From contig CM049308.1 of the NCBI GenBank assembly GCA_026874595.1, forward strand, positions 37,657,027-37,721,026: 64,000 nucleotides of DNA. The letters run 5' to 3'. Position numbers and translations under genes: made by a program. Source of the stretch: Sipunculus nudus (Eukaryota; Annelida; Sipuncula; Golfingiida; Sipunculidae). Shown here piece by piece: positions 10,990 to 24,388 of the stretch. Under the pieces are notes generated by a model, which saw only the letters and a program-made list of their open reading frames with translations, was not told where the DNA came from and ran no database searches. Every line of letters starts with the position of its first letter. Positions within the stretch are counted from its first letter, which is position 1.

Positions 10990-11610
10990 TAAGTTATTGT
11001 TTTCAAGTTTCAAGCCGGCAACTTTCTGCGGAAGTTATAAATTAGTTCTTCATAAACGTGACATAGTTTTGTATATTTCCAGTGTTGTGTAACATGTTGC
11101 ACTATTTTCATGTCATATATTTTTTATATATTCATTGCACGCTGTCGGGTTCATTCGGGCGTGAACCAATAGAATGGCAGGATTAAAGGTGCGTGTCCAC
11201 GTGTACCGATGCTATGCGGATAAGAATGCGGATACGTTTGTGTGTGTCGTCAGTGTGGCTTTATGAGCATAAAGAGCAAGAGAGGACACGGGCTAGTCTC
11301 GTACAGGAATTGAAATTTGGAGAACTTTTAAAAGTTTGAGCTTTTAAAGAACTCTCTGTTGCACGATTCGTGCACATGATGTGACAAAAATGATGAAATC
11401 AGCTGGGAGGAAAATGTACTGAGTAGAAATGTCGGTACGGCAAGCTAATTCTGTGTCCACTTGTGCGTTCCCACATGCGTTTTTTTATTTACCTACCGCT
11501 AATGATCCGTTTGGCAAAAAGCCGAACGCCCGACCGCCCTCCCCACCGTACGCCCGACCGCACAGCACACCGCACAAATGGATAGAGTCATTCTTATTAC
11601 TTTGCAACAG
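10990..11610. other. Spacer, no feature recognised
   Basis: About 620 bp with no coding signal. Short CCAAT-like 'aaccaatagaatgg' at 11,164 is the only regulatory-looking motif, and it is not enough to call a promoter. Confidence 0.4.
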
Positions 11611-11612
11611 TT

Positions 11613-12740
11613 TTTAGCTCAGCTGACTTTCAGTCATGCTGGGCTATTGGGATGGGTCTTTGTCCGTCGTCCTTCCGTCTGTCCGTCCTGCCGGCCGTCC
11701 GGTCGGCCGTCCGTCCGTTAGCAGGGCACAAATCGTTACCGTAGGGGCTAGGGCCATGAACCCTATGCAGTCTTAGAGGTTATAAAAAGATCTCCTTGCA
11801 AACCTGAAATTGGGTCACTGCGACCTATATTTTCGAAGTTATGGGGTGTGTTTGCACCCCCCAGAAATAACTCTTTGAGACAAAATTTTCATCCCAAACC
11901 TTCCATCTTTCACATACAGCTCACCTACCAACAGGGGAAGAACCATAATTTTTTTGAGGTCAAAAGGTCAAAGGTCAAGGTCACAGGAGCTTCTTCTTTG
12001 AAAAGCCTGTGGATGCATTTTAAGCTAACCCTTTCATCCCAATTCTTTGATTTTTCACATATAGCTCACCTACTAAGTTGGAGAAGAATCCTATAGATTT
12101 TGAGGTCACAAGGTCAAAGGTCAGGGTCACAGGATCCACTTCTTTGAAAAGGTTGTTGACACATTTCAAGCCAGACTTTTCATTCCAAACCTTCCAGCAC
12201 TGATATCGCTTCTCTGCCAACAGGGGAAAAGACTTGTTGATTTTGAGGTCAAAGGTCAAGTTCACAGCACCCACTTCTTGCGTGGAGTCATTTTCAGGCA
12301 AACTTTTCAATCTGTACCTTCAATCTGTCATATATGGCTTACCTACCAATAAGGGAAGAAGCCTATTGATGTTGAGGTCAAAAAGTCAAAGGTCAAGGTC
12401 ACAATATTTAATTGTTCTAAATGCTTGTGAACATATTTCCAATGTAACTGTTCAACCCAAACCTTCAGTCTTTCACATATGCCACATTTATGCATCACTC
12501 AGTTTGACTCAAACTTCATATTTATGGGTCTTTTTGCTTGAATAAATAACTTATTGATTTTGGGGTCAGCTGGTCAGCAGGTTAAAGGTTGCAGGTCAAA
12601 GTTATTCACCCATTGGTTGCCAAGTAATTACACCAGATTTAAGTGGTTAGTAGTTACCCATCATTTAGAAAGAATCCGGTTGATATATGGGCAAAAGGCC
12701 AAGGTCATAGGTCAGGGATGTTTACAATTACTTATTTTAT
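11613..12740 (+). repeat. GGTCAAGGTCA interspersed repeat block
   Basis: The block opens with an imperfect hairpin (gctcagctgac...gtcatgctgggc) and a run of gtccgtcc. Four or more modules of about 130 bp follow, each with 'gaggtcaaaggtcaaggtcac' (about 11,957, 12,103, 12,246 and 12,374), 'cttctttgaaaa' and 'ttcaatctttcacatatagctcacctac'. This layout resembles a repeat type common in mollusc genomes (from memory, not searched). Confidence 0.8.
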
Positions 12741-13319
12741 AGACCATCTCTATTTTTCTTGTATATATAACCATCCCACTCCAGCTGGTACATCTCCCTG
12801 TGTGGCTGTAATTGTGAGTGACACTGGTGACATATGACTCCCTTTTGTATCAGCCTATTAAGTGATAAGGCTCAGTGATAAGTACCTCGTTACTTCATAA
12901 CAAAAACACTGTTGTCAGAATGCTTCAGCCAGGCAATGACTATGAGAGTATAGTATTAAGGTTTAGCTACTGATTTATAAGATGATGGGAACATTTTGCA
13001 GTTTATTTTATGGAATCCTAGCAATAAACTTAGTTTCCTAGATATCTAGATATTTTAATATATATCACCACATATAAAAGCAAGTGTTTGTTCTCATAAT
13101 ATGTGGATGTGTACCTTGATTTAGGATGGCTTTTTCTTTTATTTCAAGAATCTTAGTCATGCTTTCTGCATTTCTTTTCTTTCAGGTTTGGCAGTTTACC
13201 TATCCTGCTGACCCCATTGAAAAGCAGAGTGATAATAAAAAATATTGGACTTACACTTTTTACAATTGCATATCTATAAATCTGATATGAGGGCCTGGAC
13301 ATGCCTTTTGAATTATTTT
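12741..13319. other. Spacer, no feature recognised
   Basis: AT-rich sequence with a short 'atatctagatatt' palindrome near 13,041. No gene seen. Confidence 0.4.
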
Positions 13320-13640
13320 GGGCATTAATTACTGGATAATTTGCCCCAAGTTTGGTCTCTTATTGGAAAATGTGGGATATCAAATGTCATACTTGTCAGA
13401 AATCCATTATGTCTGCCAGTTAGCCATCTTAGAAATTCTTTCTTCAGTGCAGTTTCAGTAATTTTTCTTTAATGTTTGGTCCGATTTGGAGAATGTTTGT
13501 TTTCTGATTTCAGACTTGTCAGAAGTCCAATATGGCCACCAGGCAACCATCTTTTAATTCCTTTTGACCATATTATCTCAAGAACAGTTAAAGTGAATGC
13601 AGTTGGATGTATATTTATGTAATCTTGTAAAGGATTGGGT
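13320..13640 (+). repeat. Interspersed repeat with two related modules
   Basis: 'cttgtcagaaatccattatgtctgccagttagccatc' at about 13,393 and 'cttgtcagaagtccaatatggccaccaggcaaccatc' at about 13,507 are diverged copies about 114 bp apart. The second is followed by 'attatctcaagaacagttaaag', a phrase typical of invertebrate interspersed repeats. Confidence 0.6.
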
Positions 13641-15398
13641 CAAATATTTCTGAATAAATATTACCATCATTTATAAAAGTGTAGTACAGTTGGCTTGTAT
13701 TGAATAAAAATTCATACAGAAGCACCTGTTTCTCAATGATTCTTGCATGTATTTCCTTGATTTTTGCTATATATTTTGATCTTATATTTGCCCTTTGTGG
13801 TGTTCCTTTGAGACTGACAGGTTTCAAGCAAGCTGTTGGAATAGTTCCTGATAGCTTAACAATCATGCATTTTCCTCAGACCATCAGTTCACTGTGTTTT
13901 AACCAGACATAGGTGATATATATTTCTGTTGTCATAGAAAATTTTCAACAAATTGGCAAATTGGTTCTTCAAAATTTGACTGGAAGTTGTGAATCTCAGT
14001 CCATGATGTCACAGGTCATGCTTGGCAGCTGAGCGTCATGACCCATGGGTCACTTGTTTAACATCCACACAGTAAACACGTATTAAGGTCACAACACTGG
14101 TAACAGCAAGAGTAATTAAGTATGTTAACTAAAAAATTATCTGATACACGCAAGGGAAGGAATAATCCTGATGCATCATTATTGACTCACAAGAAGGGGT
14201 TTTACTCGAGTAATTTTTTATTTAAATGCACTCAACGTATCCGGCAAATAGTATTTTTTTTTAATTGAGGTCACATGGCTGCATATTGATATGACTTATA
14301 TTAGGACAAAAATGTCAAACGTCTAAGAAATACAGCAAAAAAAAAAAAATAGTTAATCTGTTAAAGAGACAGTATTTGTAACCTGCATATAATCAGGCAC
14401 GATATAACAAATATCGTTCTTCTGAAACACACTCGAGAATAAAAGTTGTTACAAGTAGTTGTATTTATATAAGGAAACATGGGCGGTATACAGCTGAAAC
14501 AGAGAATAAATATTTTGTTTGGAAGCCAGGTGATTTATAAATAATCGGCTTCAAGGTGCGCGATGTAAATATATGTATTGTTTAATGAAATAACTATATG
14601 GAAAAAATGTCTAATACTATCAGTTTCATGTGTTAATAGAGGACAAAACAGGCACACTACAAGAATATAAAATTTAGACACATATACCAAATTATTAATA
14701 TGGGTCGTGTATAATGTCCTGTTATGTTTATTTGGTCTCGGAGGTTATGCTTTCATGCGTGTTTGTTTGTTTGACTTTTGGTATCTTTGTCTGTCAGCGA
14801 GATTACGCAAAATCTACACTTATTCATTTTTAGCGAAATATTGTTGAGAGACACGGGTCAGGGACGAAACATTAACTGTTGGTGATGATATATGTTAAGG
14901 CTATAGGCTCTAGTAGGAGCGCACCCCTCCGCCAGAGTTCGTTTCGATTCGAATCTCGTCTGTTTGGTCACTGTGGGACGAGCCGGACTACCTGTCTCAA
15001 CAGTCGAACATTAAAATCAATATTTGTTACATTTCAAGGAAACACCTTCGGTTAATTTAATTTGCATTCCACATGCACATGCTTACAAAATATTACTTAT
15101 TCCACAAAGTCCTTACACAAAAACACCCATGTGTATGTAATTTGCCTTAAAAACAATTTCTATTTAAAACACTTGAACGGAGTTCATTGGCATCTACACA
15201 GCATGTATACCTACGCCGCTGGTGTATTTAGAAGCCCCGGTGCATTGTGGGGGTCAGGTTTAAGTATTTGCCAAAACAGCAGAGCCAATTCTTTGAGTCC
15301 GAGTCTGCGCATTGTGGTTGGAGCGTCTTGTCTTCATGAAGTTATGTTCTCCTGATTTAAACCCTAGTGCCTCCAATGATACAATGATGTCGACATTT

Positions 15399-15401
<3 letters not shown>

Positions 15402-15468
<67 letters not shown>
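15402..15468. repeat. (AT)n microsatellite, copy B
   Basis: AT run of about 67 bp at the position equivalent to 1,202 in A. Confidence 0.97.
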
Positions 15469-15472
<4 letters not shown>

Positions 15473-16699
15473 TCTGAAGAAAAACAACAACACTTGGAGT
15501 TATACCGCTCTGGCCTAGTCTGTAGGCCATAGAGCACTTTACATCGGAGGGTAACACTACCTTCTATATATATGTATATACAACGCATAAATCCTATCAT
15601 TCGGTGTTCCCAAGCGTCTCTTGATTCTTACAAGTTTTATATCATGGAGAATTTGACAAATATACTCGAGAGAACAAAAAAAGGACCAACTGTATTTCAA
15701 AGTACATGCACCCACGTGATGTATACGTACGCAGACGACGGGAACTGCAGAACGATATCGTCGGCGCGTTTTCTTTTAACAATGGCATGATGGTTTGAAA
15801 ACACGATGGTTCTTCATAACTACAACCCGAAGGACAGTGAAATCATGAACTACATATGAGACAAGGTGATGTTGAGTATATTTAAGGACTCTGATGCAGA
15901 TTTTGTAAGAAGCACCACAGGTAGTAGTTTAAGACCGGAAGTAGAAGCCGGCTTTAAGTAACTTATTTATTTCTGAAGGCAGACCGTCGGAGACAGAGAA
16001 GCTTTCACAGCTTCTTGGTGGAGTTGTTTGCGAGGATTTTCCTCAGCTAGATTGTTACGGCGTCTGGTACTCTATTAGATACAACCAACGAAAGACGACG
16101 AAAATACCTCATTTTTTGTCCGCTATGTTCCGTGCTGGCGGTTTGTTAGGTTTCCATTAGCCTACGTCTTTCAGTCAAACAAATCAAAGTTGAAGGTTCT
16201 ACAGTACCGTGTCCTCCATTGGTTCCCAGCAGCGATGTAGCGTGAAAAGACTAATTCGAAAGAATTTCCTCCATGATCTATAATTATGATACCTGGATGA
16301 TCAACTATCAATTTAAGAATTAACCGGATAAAGTTTGATGTTGTTATACCAGAGGCTAAAGTATAACCCATTTTAAAAATGAAAGTGTAACACGGTGTTT
16401 AAAGAGATTTTGTTGTTTTTCTCAGAAAAGGCTGAGATTTGAATTCTGGACCCTTAAATCAAAATCTCCATTAAAATATTCCTATGATCAGATTTCACTT
16501 ATTGAAATGAAATGTAATTAAACAGTTTTCTCTCCATAATTAACAAAATACTTAAATACATATCTTAATTACTAAACAAAATTCCTATGAAATGTGAAAA
16601 CTATTTTAAATTTGTAAATTTACAAAAGAAACAAAACAGACAAAAAAAAAAACAAAACGTTGCCTGGGGAGACTTTTTTAGAGGTAAAATGAATACACT

Positions 16700-16915
16700 A
16701 ACGGGTGACTCAGTGGCTAAGTTTTTTAAGGTACCCGTGTTGTAAAACCGTTATCGAATTTCGATTGTCCTTTCTATTTTCTTTCTGGTTGTGTTTTTCG
16801 TATATCTCAAATATGGAGGAACGGGCTTCTGTGGCTCGGGGTAAAGCACAGGACTCAAAGCCGGAAAATCGTAAGTTCAAATCTCCACCGAGGCGGTGAG
16901 ATTTTTCAAGGTCGG
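16700..16915 (+). repeat. tRNA-derived SINE, copy in duplicon B
   Basis: A box tggctcgggg at 16,832 and B box agttcaaatct at 16,874, with 42-bp spacing, as in copy A. Confidence 0.5.
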
Positions 16916-18217
16916 CTCCCACCCAGAGTGAGGGCTCTGCAGGGAAGGCCATGCCCAGCCGCCGTGTTTCACTGACAAATGAGTGCTCCTTTCGGCGATA
17001 ACTTGGTCGTACGGGGATGATTACACACCAAGGTCATCCCGGTGCAGAAGTCACCGGGACTTGTTAACACCAGGATAAAAAACAACACGAAGCGTGTGGT
17101 ACTATTCTCTCGCGTAGTCTGAAGCCGGAAGGAATTCTGTAGATGTCCATATATTTAGTTAAGCTGGCACTAAAACATGGAGATGGTTACCTCCAAAGGA
17201 AAAAAAGGAGGATTTTCCATAACTGAACTTGATCAGAGTAATAGTCATAGTGATATATTTGCATCTGATATTTATTTCTCACTTAGTCCTTTGTTTCAAG
17301 GTCGTCACTAAGACCTGTAGCTTGTAAACAATATGCATGGCATAAAAGAAATTTGTTATAAATACATTAGGATTCCATCAATGTATTTTAAGACATAATA
17401 GGTGGATCTGTGAAACAAGAAATTGATGTTACCATTTGAATAAATTTGACAGATTCCTTGTAATAACAATAATGGTATCCTGCTATCATTTGGACATCTT
17501 GATTCTGAACACCGTCCTTTGAGTACTTTCGTGCCGCATGCCCACGCACTGATCGAACTGTGAGAGGTCTATTTCCTCCAGTTTCTCGAAACCGCCATGG
17601 GTTCTGCCATTTTGCGTACACACTAAAACCCGGATGTCACAGGTCGCATGTCGAATTATGGGTATACTTTTGATTTTATAAATAATGCATCCCCAAAACC
17701 TGGCCCATATTAAATATGAACATTTATCTGGAAAGTCGACATGACTATGTAATTGTGATGTTTACCATTGTGTGCCGTCTAAAGTCCTCAGCCTCTTGAC
17801 ATGTATTTACTAAAATCCCGTCAATCTCCCCTGGAAGCGCAGACATGCAGACGATAATCGGAGGGGCTGGAATATAAATACTCACATGAGGAAGCAGACG
17901 AGACTAATTACATGATTTCTTTTCACGATGATTTCCCAGAACAATGTTCAACCTCTTCGCCACGTAAATAATATTAAACAAGCAAATGTATTAGTGACAA
18001 TGTGGAGGTCTGTGTAGAATCAACATAAGACGGAACAGGAACGTGGTAAACTTCCGACTCATCGTTCTGGAATATGCTGTATAACCTTGAATTTATATTG
18101 ATAATATCTGATAAAACTGTCATAATGAAGTTGCTAGCACCCTCGATTAAGCCGACTGATATTATAACTAATAATTGATGTGGGGGTGTTATGGTAAAAA
18201 AACTTGGGTGAGGATAT

Positions 18218-19735
18218 CTGGTGTTATGACCAAAAAACATTTGTAAGCGTTCTGGTGTTAGGCCAATCAAATTTGTAAGCGTTCTGGTGCTATGGCTAAT
18301 CTTATTTGTAAGCATTACGGTGTTATGGCCAAAAACATTTGTTAGCGTTCTCGTGTTATGGCCAATAACATTTGTAACCGTTCTCGTGTTATGGAAAATA
18401 ACATTTGTAACCGTTCTGGTGTTATGACCAAAAACAATTGTAAGCGTTCTGGTGTTATGGCCAATAACATTTGTAAGCGTTCTGGTGTTAGGGCCAATAA
18501 CATTTGTAAGCGTTCTCGTGTTATGACCAATATTTGTAAGCGTTCTTGTGTTATGGCCAATCACATTTGTAAGCGTTCTGGTGTTATGGCCTTACACATT
18601 TGTAAGCGTTCTGGTGTAATGGCCAATCACATTTGTAAGCGTTCTAGTGTCATGGCCAATCACATTCGTAAGCGTTCTGGTGTTATGACCAATAACATTT
18701 GTAAGCGTTCTTGCGTTATGGTTAATAACATTTGTAAGCCCTCTTCTGTTATGTCCAATAACATTTGTAAGCGTTCTGGTGTTATAGCCAACAACATTTG
18801 TAAGCGTTCTGGTGTTATGACCAATAACATTTGTAAGCCCTCTGGTGTTATGACCATTAACATTTGTAAGCGTTCTGATGTTTTTGCCAATTACATTTGT
18901 AAGCGTTCTGGTGTTATATTTGTAAGCGTTCTGGTTTTATGGCCAATAACATTTGTAAGCGTTCTGGTGTTTTGACCAATAACGTTTGTAAGCTTTCTGG
19001 TGTTATGGCCAATTACATTTGTAAGCGTTCTGGTGTAATGACCAATAACATTTGTAAGCGTTCTGGTGTGATGGCCAATAACATTTGTAAGCGTTCTGGT
19101 GTTAGGGCCATTAACATTTGTAAGCGTTCTGGTGTTAGGGCCATTAACATTTGTAGGCGTTCTGGTGTTTTTACCAATAACATTTGTAAGCGTTCTTGTG
19201 TTATGACCAATAAAATGTAAAGCGTTCTGGTGTTATGACCAATAACATTTGTAAGCGATCTGGTATTATATTGGTAAGCGTTCTGGTTTTATGGCCAATA
19301 ACGTTTGTAAGCGTTCTGGTGTAATGGCCAATAACATTTGTAGGCGTTCTGGTGTTATGGCCAATAACATTTGTAAGCGTTATTGTGTTATGACCAATAA
19401 CATGTGTAAGCGTTCTGGTGTTTTGACCAATAACGTACGCAATCTTTCTGGTGTTATGGCAAATAACATTTGTAAGCCTTCTGGTGTTATGACCAATCTT
19501 ATTTGAAAGCGTTCTGGTGTTATGGCCAATCTTATTTGTAAGCATTCCGGTGTTATGGCCAATAACATTTGTAAGCGTTCTGGTGTTTTGACGAATAACG
19601 TTCGTAAGCCAATAACATATGTAAGCGTTCTCATGTTATGGCCAATAACGTTTGTAAGCGTTCTCTGGTTATGACCAATCACATTTGTCAGCGTTCTGGT
19701 GTTATAGCCAATAACATTTGTAAGTTGTCTGGTTT
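18218..19735 (+). repeat. 33-bp minisatellite array, copy B (about 45 units)
   Basis: Same unit as in A, starting and ending in the same flanking sequence. It is about 430 bp shorter than A because the internal higher-order duplication of A is not present in the same form. It includes one 30-bp unit near 18,527 and 23-bp units near 18,903 and 19,257. Confidence 0.96.
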
Positions 19736-20286
19736 TACGAACAACAAACTTTTGTAAACGACTTTTGCAAAATCTTCTAGTATGAAAAACAGTATGGCCG
19801 CTAATATAAATCTGCAGGGCCTTCCTTAAAAGTGACGGCAACTTTCGGTTGTCCAGTACTAATTTTGAGCTCTTTACATAGTACTGATCACTTATGACTA
19901 TTTCGTCCCATAAATTTTAAATTCATACGCAGTAAAGAAGAAACAGATAACTAAAACAAAAGTGTTTTATAGGTACAAAACTTTATATTTTCAAATAGGA
20001 AAACCACTTATCAAACACATGTCTTTAATAGTGAAAAAATACAATTTTACATATAATTACATTTTAAATATATTTTACGTCTGATATTTTATATAATCAA
20101 ATTAGATTTGAGTTTACTTTGTGTGTTTGCCTTGTAAGCTATCAGCAGGTTGTTCTGGAAAAATCCCTTGTTTTACTTCCGTGACTCGTCGTTTAATTGT
20201 CTGGTTTTGATTGATTGTCTAAACAGAAAACCTTGCTTTTTATAAATTATTGTTTTGATATTAGACGGAGTACGACAGGTTTTAGG

Positions 20287-20545
20287 CTGACAACAACCTT
20301 CAGCAGCTTCCCCCAATTCACAAGGATGATTGGTACCAATAAGGGCTCAAGACCAATTGAATTACAGACCTGTTGGAATTCGTATATGGCCGCCACAGCC
20401 CGATCTCTGATTTTCTTTATCGCGCGAGAACTCAACCCACTGCGGCTTTCCCAATTTCACAGGGATCATTGGTGCCTATAAGACCTATTTAATTACAGAC
20501 TTGCGCATAATCAAATATGGCTAACAGACTACTTTCGGTGATTTT
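20287..20545 (+). repeat. 145-bp tandem repeat, 2 units (B)
   Basis: Equivalent to 6,322-6,720 but with one unit fewer. Confidence 0.8.
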
Positions 20546-21360
20546 CTATTGCACACATTATTTCAGACATATCTTCTTTAATATCATTTGATCCAGTACG
20601 ATTTTAATTCTCATGCATATTGATAAAAACCTGTTTCTGTTTGTGATATTTTTTAAATTTTACTTAATTTTTCACGCATATGTAAACTAGTCCAACACAA
20701 GCAGAAACGCGGGGCCCTCTGAGGACCATTTTCCGACCACATCTAGTTATCGTTAATTTTTAATGCTTGCTTACATATAATTCAGATAAGATTCTTTGCA
20801 AAACGGGTCTGAAATATGATAATAATCCGATTTCGTTCATCTGATAGCGATTGAGCCGACAAAATTTTGTCACGAAGGTGTTTTGATGAGGTGGTATTTG
20901 TGCAGATATGTAACGGTGTATGTTAGGAAGGTGAAGAACCAATCATAAACTATACTTGTACAAAAATGACTCAGTACATCTTGATTACAATGTACCGCTG
21001 AGGACCAAACCATGCCAAAAGCACGCAGGCACTTGAGTTTCGTCTTACATAAAGGGTGCGCATCAATGAGGAAGATGTTAAAAAGAGCGCAAGTTCGCCA
21101 AATACCACTTTCCCGTCAGATATATCTGATTCTACAGTTCTTGGTATCCCAGTCTATTCCAGTGAGGTTAATAAAACCCCATCTTCAGCCTGGAACGACC
21201 TGTAGCAAAGTAAGTGGAGATGTGTAATACGAAATTTAGACAGGGAGACGGAAAACGTCACGTGATGATCGAGATCACGTGGCCGTAAGCAGCCAAAATC
21301 CCACGCCTTCCACATACACAATTCAGATTCCGCAAGTTTTGTATTTACTAATTAATTCGG

Positions 21361-21382
21361 TATATATATATATATATATATA
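21361..21382. repeat. Short (AT)n in D1
   Basis: About 22 bp of AT repeats at the site where D2 has about 64 bp. Confidence 0.9.
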
Positions 21383-23952
21383 GATAAACCAGGAGAGATA
21401 TTTAATTACTAGTTTCTATAGTTAATATTAGTGCACAAAGCAGTAATCAATTGGTTTTACAATAAATGGGGGCACTCCTGTGGATGATATTACTATGGAT
21501 TGGTTGACAGCTTAATATAATTTGCTTGAACAAAGCTTTATCTGTACAAAGCTGAAAGTTAGTCCCATTTGATCATTCTAATTATCAGTAAAGACTGCAT
21601 GAAGTATTTTATAAGAGAGCTATATTAACTTTGAAAGTAGTAGGATAAAATAATTGTTGTTTTTCTCACGCCTTTTGACAGACTTCAGGACTGGTGCAGA
21701 ATAAATGAAATAATAAATTTAACCATCAGAAACTCGATCTATATCAACTCGATCCATCAATGAACACGGTCCATATCAACGCGGTCCATGGGAACCCCAT
21801 CCCGCACAAAACTCGGTCTAAGTCCCGAGGTGCTGTTAAAATGCAAGAAAAATGTAATACGCTATACTAGTATTTATAACATGCATATATAGAATACCTG
21901 GTGTGTGGATAGGTGACTTTAATAAGAAGTACGCACAGCTGAGTTGTCGGGTGCAAGCGGAGTTCAATCGCGGTATCCATCCATCATCTATATATAGAGA
22001 CATGCGTAAAAACGTAATTAACCTTTCACCATTCACGATGCATAGAAAATTAAAAAGGGCTTATCAAAATGTAATCTTCATTCATTCTTATGTCAACCAT
22101 GAATGAGAAATAATAACTGTTACTTTAATTTCATTTTTATGTAATTTACTGTCTGTAGCGTCAGAAATTTGTACCAGTTTTTTAAAACTATCCTGACGAT
22201 TAAAACCGTAAGACACAATTCTGAATCATTGAGGATTGTACAACCATATAGAATAAAAGGGATATGAGCATTCAACGTTTTCTTATTTGCCCGTTCATTA
22301 TATGTTTTTACAATTGCCCACACGCACCTGTTTATCCGTAGGGAAAGTTTTCCAGTTGTGGAATTGTAATATGAGACGATATTAAAATCCACGGAGATAC
22401 TTTACATGCATGCTGTCTCCGTTTGATGTTAATGTGTCTCAAACATCTTAAAAAAACAGCATTTTGATTTCGATCATTGGCAATAAAAGACTCTTTCTAA
22501 ATTTGACATGTCTTAAACGAAACGATGACAGGCGAACGCGGGGCGGCAATAGGTTTCTTATCAAAATACCAGCCCGAGTCCATTACTTGTCAAGCTATCA
22601 ACCTGCAACTGGAGACAATGTCTGTGAGTGGAACAACATTGGAAACTATTTGTCAAAAATTGTTCTGAGCTCATAGCGCAGCCACCTGGTATTTTGGTCA
22701 CACAGCCAACATGATAAAATGTTAATAAAACCCAATATATTGAAACACAGTTCAAGGTATATTTTAATGTGATGTTGACCCCTATTTGTGCATATTTAAA
22801 TGGCAAATGTGCAGTTGCAGTTCTGTGTTTTTTTTCAGTTTTAACATTAAAGTTATGTCAAGTCACAGGCTGAATAACAACTTTTCATGTTCCTGAGTGA
22901 ATAATTTATTTTCATCGATCACTAAAACCAAAGCTATAAACCGTATGCTTTGTGCTTGTATGAGTTTGCAAACATTATGTCATATTACAGTTATACTCAT
23001 ATATATATTTCCATAATTTCATTCATAATTCATTCATAATGTAACTTTACGTTCATATTATATAAAATTAACTGTATATTATATAAACTCGACTTCGCTG
23101 CATATGGTATCTTAAAATTAAAAGCATATGCCTCTAATGACTTTAGTTTCTTGGCCTCTATCTGTTTTATAGGTGCATGGGGCCATCAGGCCACTTTTCT
23201 GCAGTTCAAAAATTTCCTTAAAATATACCCCGGCACAGTAATGCATAAAGAAAGACTACGTGGAGTGGCTTGGGGTCTTGAGGTACAAATGTTGCTTCTT
23301 GTCGCTTGTAGTAGATTTTAGCTGTCGGCTCTAAGCAAGTCTGGTGGTAATTGGTTTATGTAACAGAAACTGATGACCTCTTCATTTGGCTTGCCTGGGT
23401 ACGGAAAGTTCGGGTGTAAATTGATTCCAAGATCAACTACCAGTAGGTGACTCTCTTATATATTTAAAAGGAGTTTCCCGGCCGTGGTAGTGACAAATCT
23501 TTCCTATATGTCATGTGCATATATAGCCCGATGACAATGTAGTTCGCGCAGTTATTTTTTTAAATTTTGGTATGGTGCATATAGCCCGGTGACTCCATAC
23601 GACCCGAAGATTGGGGCAGAACAAATAATTTATGCCCTGGGGATCGAGGGATCGGGTTTAATTTTGAAAGGAAAATAAAAAAAAAAAAAAGAATACACCT
23701 GGTTGAGATTAGAGCACGTGTCAGTTATAACAAGAGCACCGACAATGGTGCACAGTGTGCTCGTCGTATGTCTTGGGACCTCGGATGGATTTTGCCATGT
23801 ATCAAACTTGGGCGATATATTATATTGGTTAATATTAATGTTGAGTTTGATTAAGATCCATCATATTCCTGGAATGTTACCGCGGTGACACCACAAAAGA
23901 GCCTGGTAACCTCTGACTTAAATACGCATTTATATTGCCTATGATCGAATAC

Positions 23953-23972
23953 GGGGGGGGGGGGGGGGGGGG
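23953..23972 (+). repeat. Homopolymer of 20 G
   Basis: Twenty consecutive G followed by ta and six more G. The matching site in D2 (about 30,925) has five G. Confidence 0.95.
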
Positions 23973-24275
23973 TAGGGGGGATCTGTAGGTATGTCGTCTC
24001 AACTGTCGAACTTTAAAATAAAAATTTGTAAAATTTCAAGGTAATACGGTCTCTTTGTATTCTACATGCATATGTTTACAAAACAACTTATTCCGTAAAG
24101 TCCTTACCATAAAAAACACCCCTGTTTATGTGATGTGCCTTGAAACAATTCATATCCAAAACACTTGAACAGACGACATCGTCATCTCCACTACATTTAT
24201 ACCTACGCCTCTGGTGTATTTAGAAGCAACGGTGCATTATAGGGGTCAGATTTAGACTCCGACGATCCCTAAACA

Positions 24276-24278
<3 letters not shown>

Positions 24279-24335
<57 letters not shown>

Positions 24336-24336
24336 G

Positions 24337-24388
<52 letters not shown>
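24279..24388. repeat. (AT)n with TG interruptions, copy C
   Basis: About 110 bp of AT repeats interrupted several times by tgtata. Interruptions suggest an older tract than the pure runs in A and B. Confidence 0.95.

Larger units (their letters stand above)
14122..21246 (+). repeat. Segmental duplicon, copy B
   Basis: Matches copy A along its length with scattered substitutions and several insertion/deletion differences. B keeps a segment at 15,485-15,707 that A lacks; copy C also has it (about 24,389-24,512), so A has lost it. B also carries about 130 bp at 14,608-14,740 that A lacks. B runs without a gap into D1, which A does not. Confidence 0.92.
21247..23992 (+). repeat. Duplicon segment D1
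   Basis: Directly follows B and matches D2 (28,076-30,945). Shared sequence opens with 'acggaaaacgtcacgtgat' and closes with 'ggtatgt'. D1 lacks a stretch of about 130 bp plus a long (AT)n present in D2, and has a much longer G run at its end. No protein-coding signal; the 60-90-codon frames in it are not kept between D1 and D2. Confidence 0.9.
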
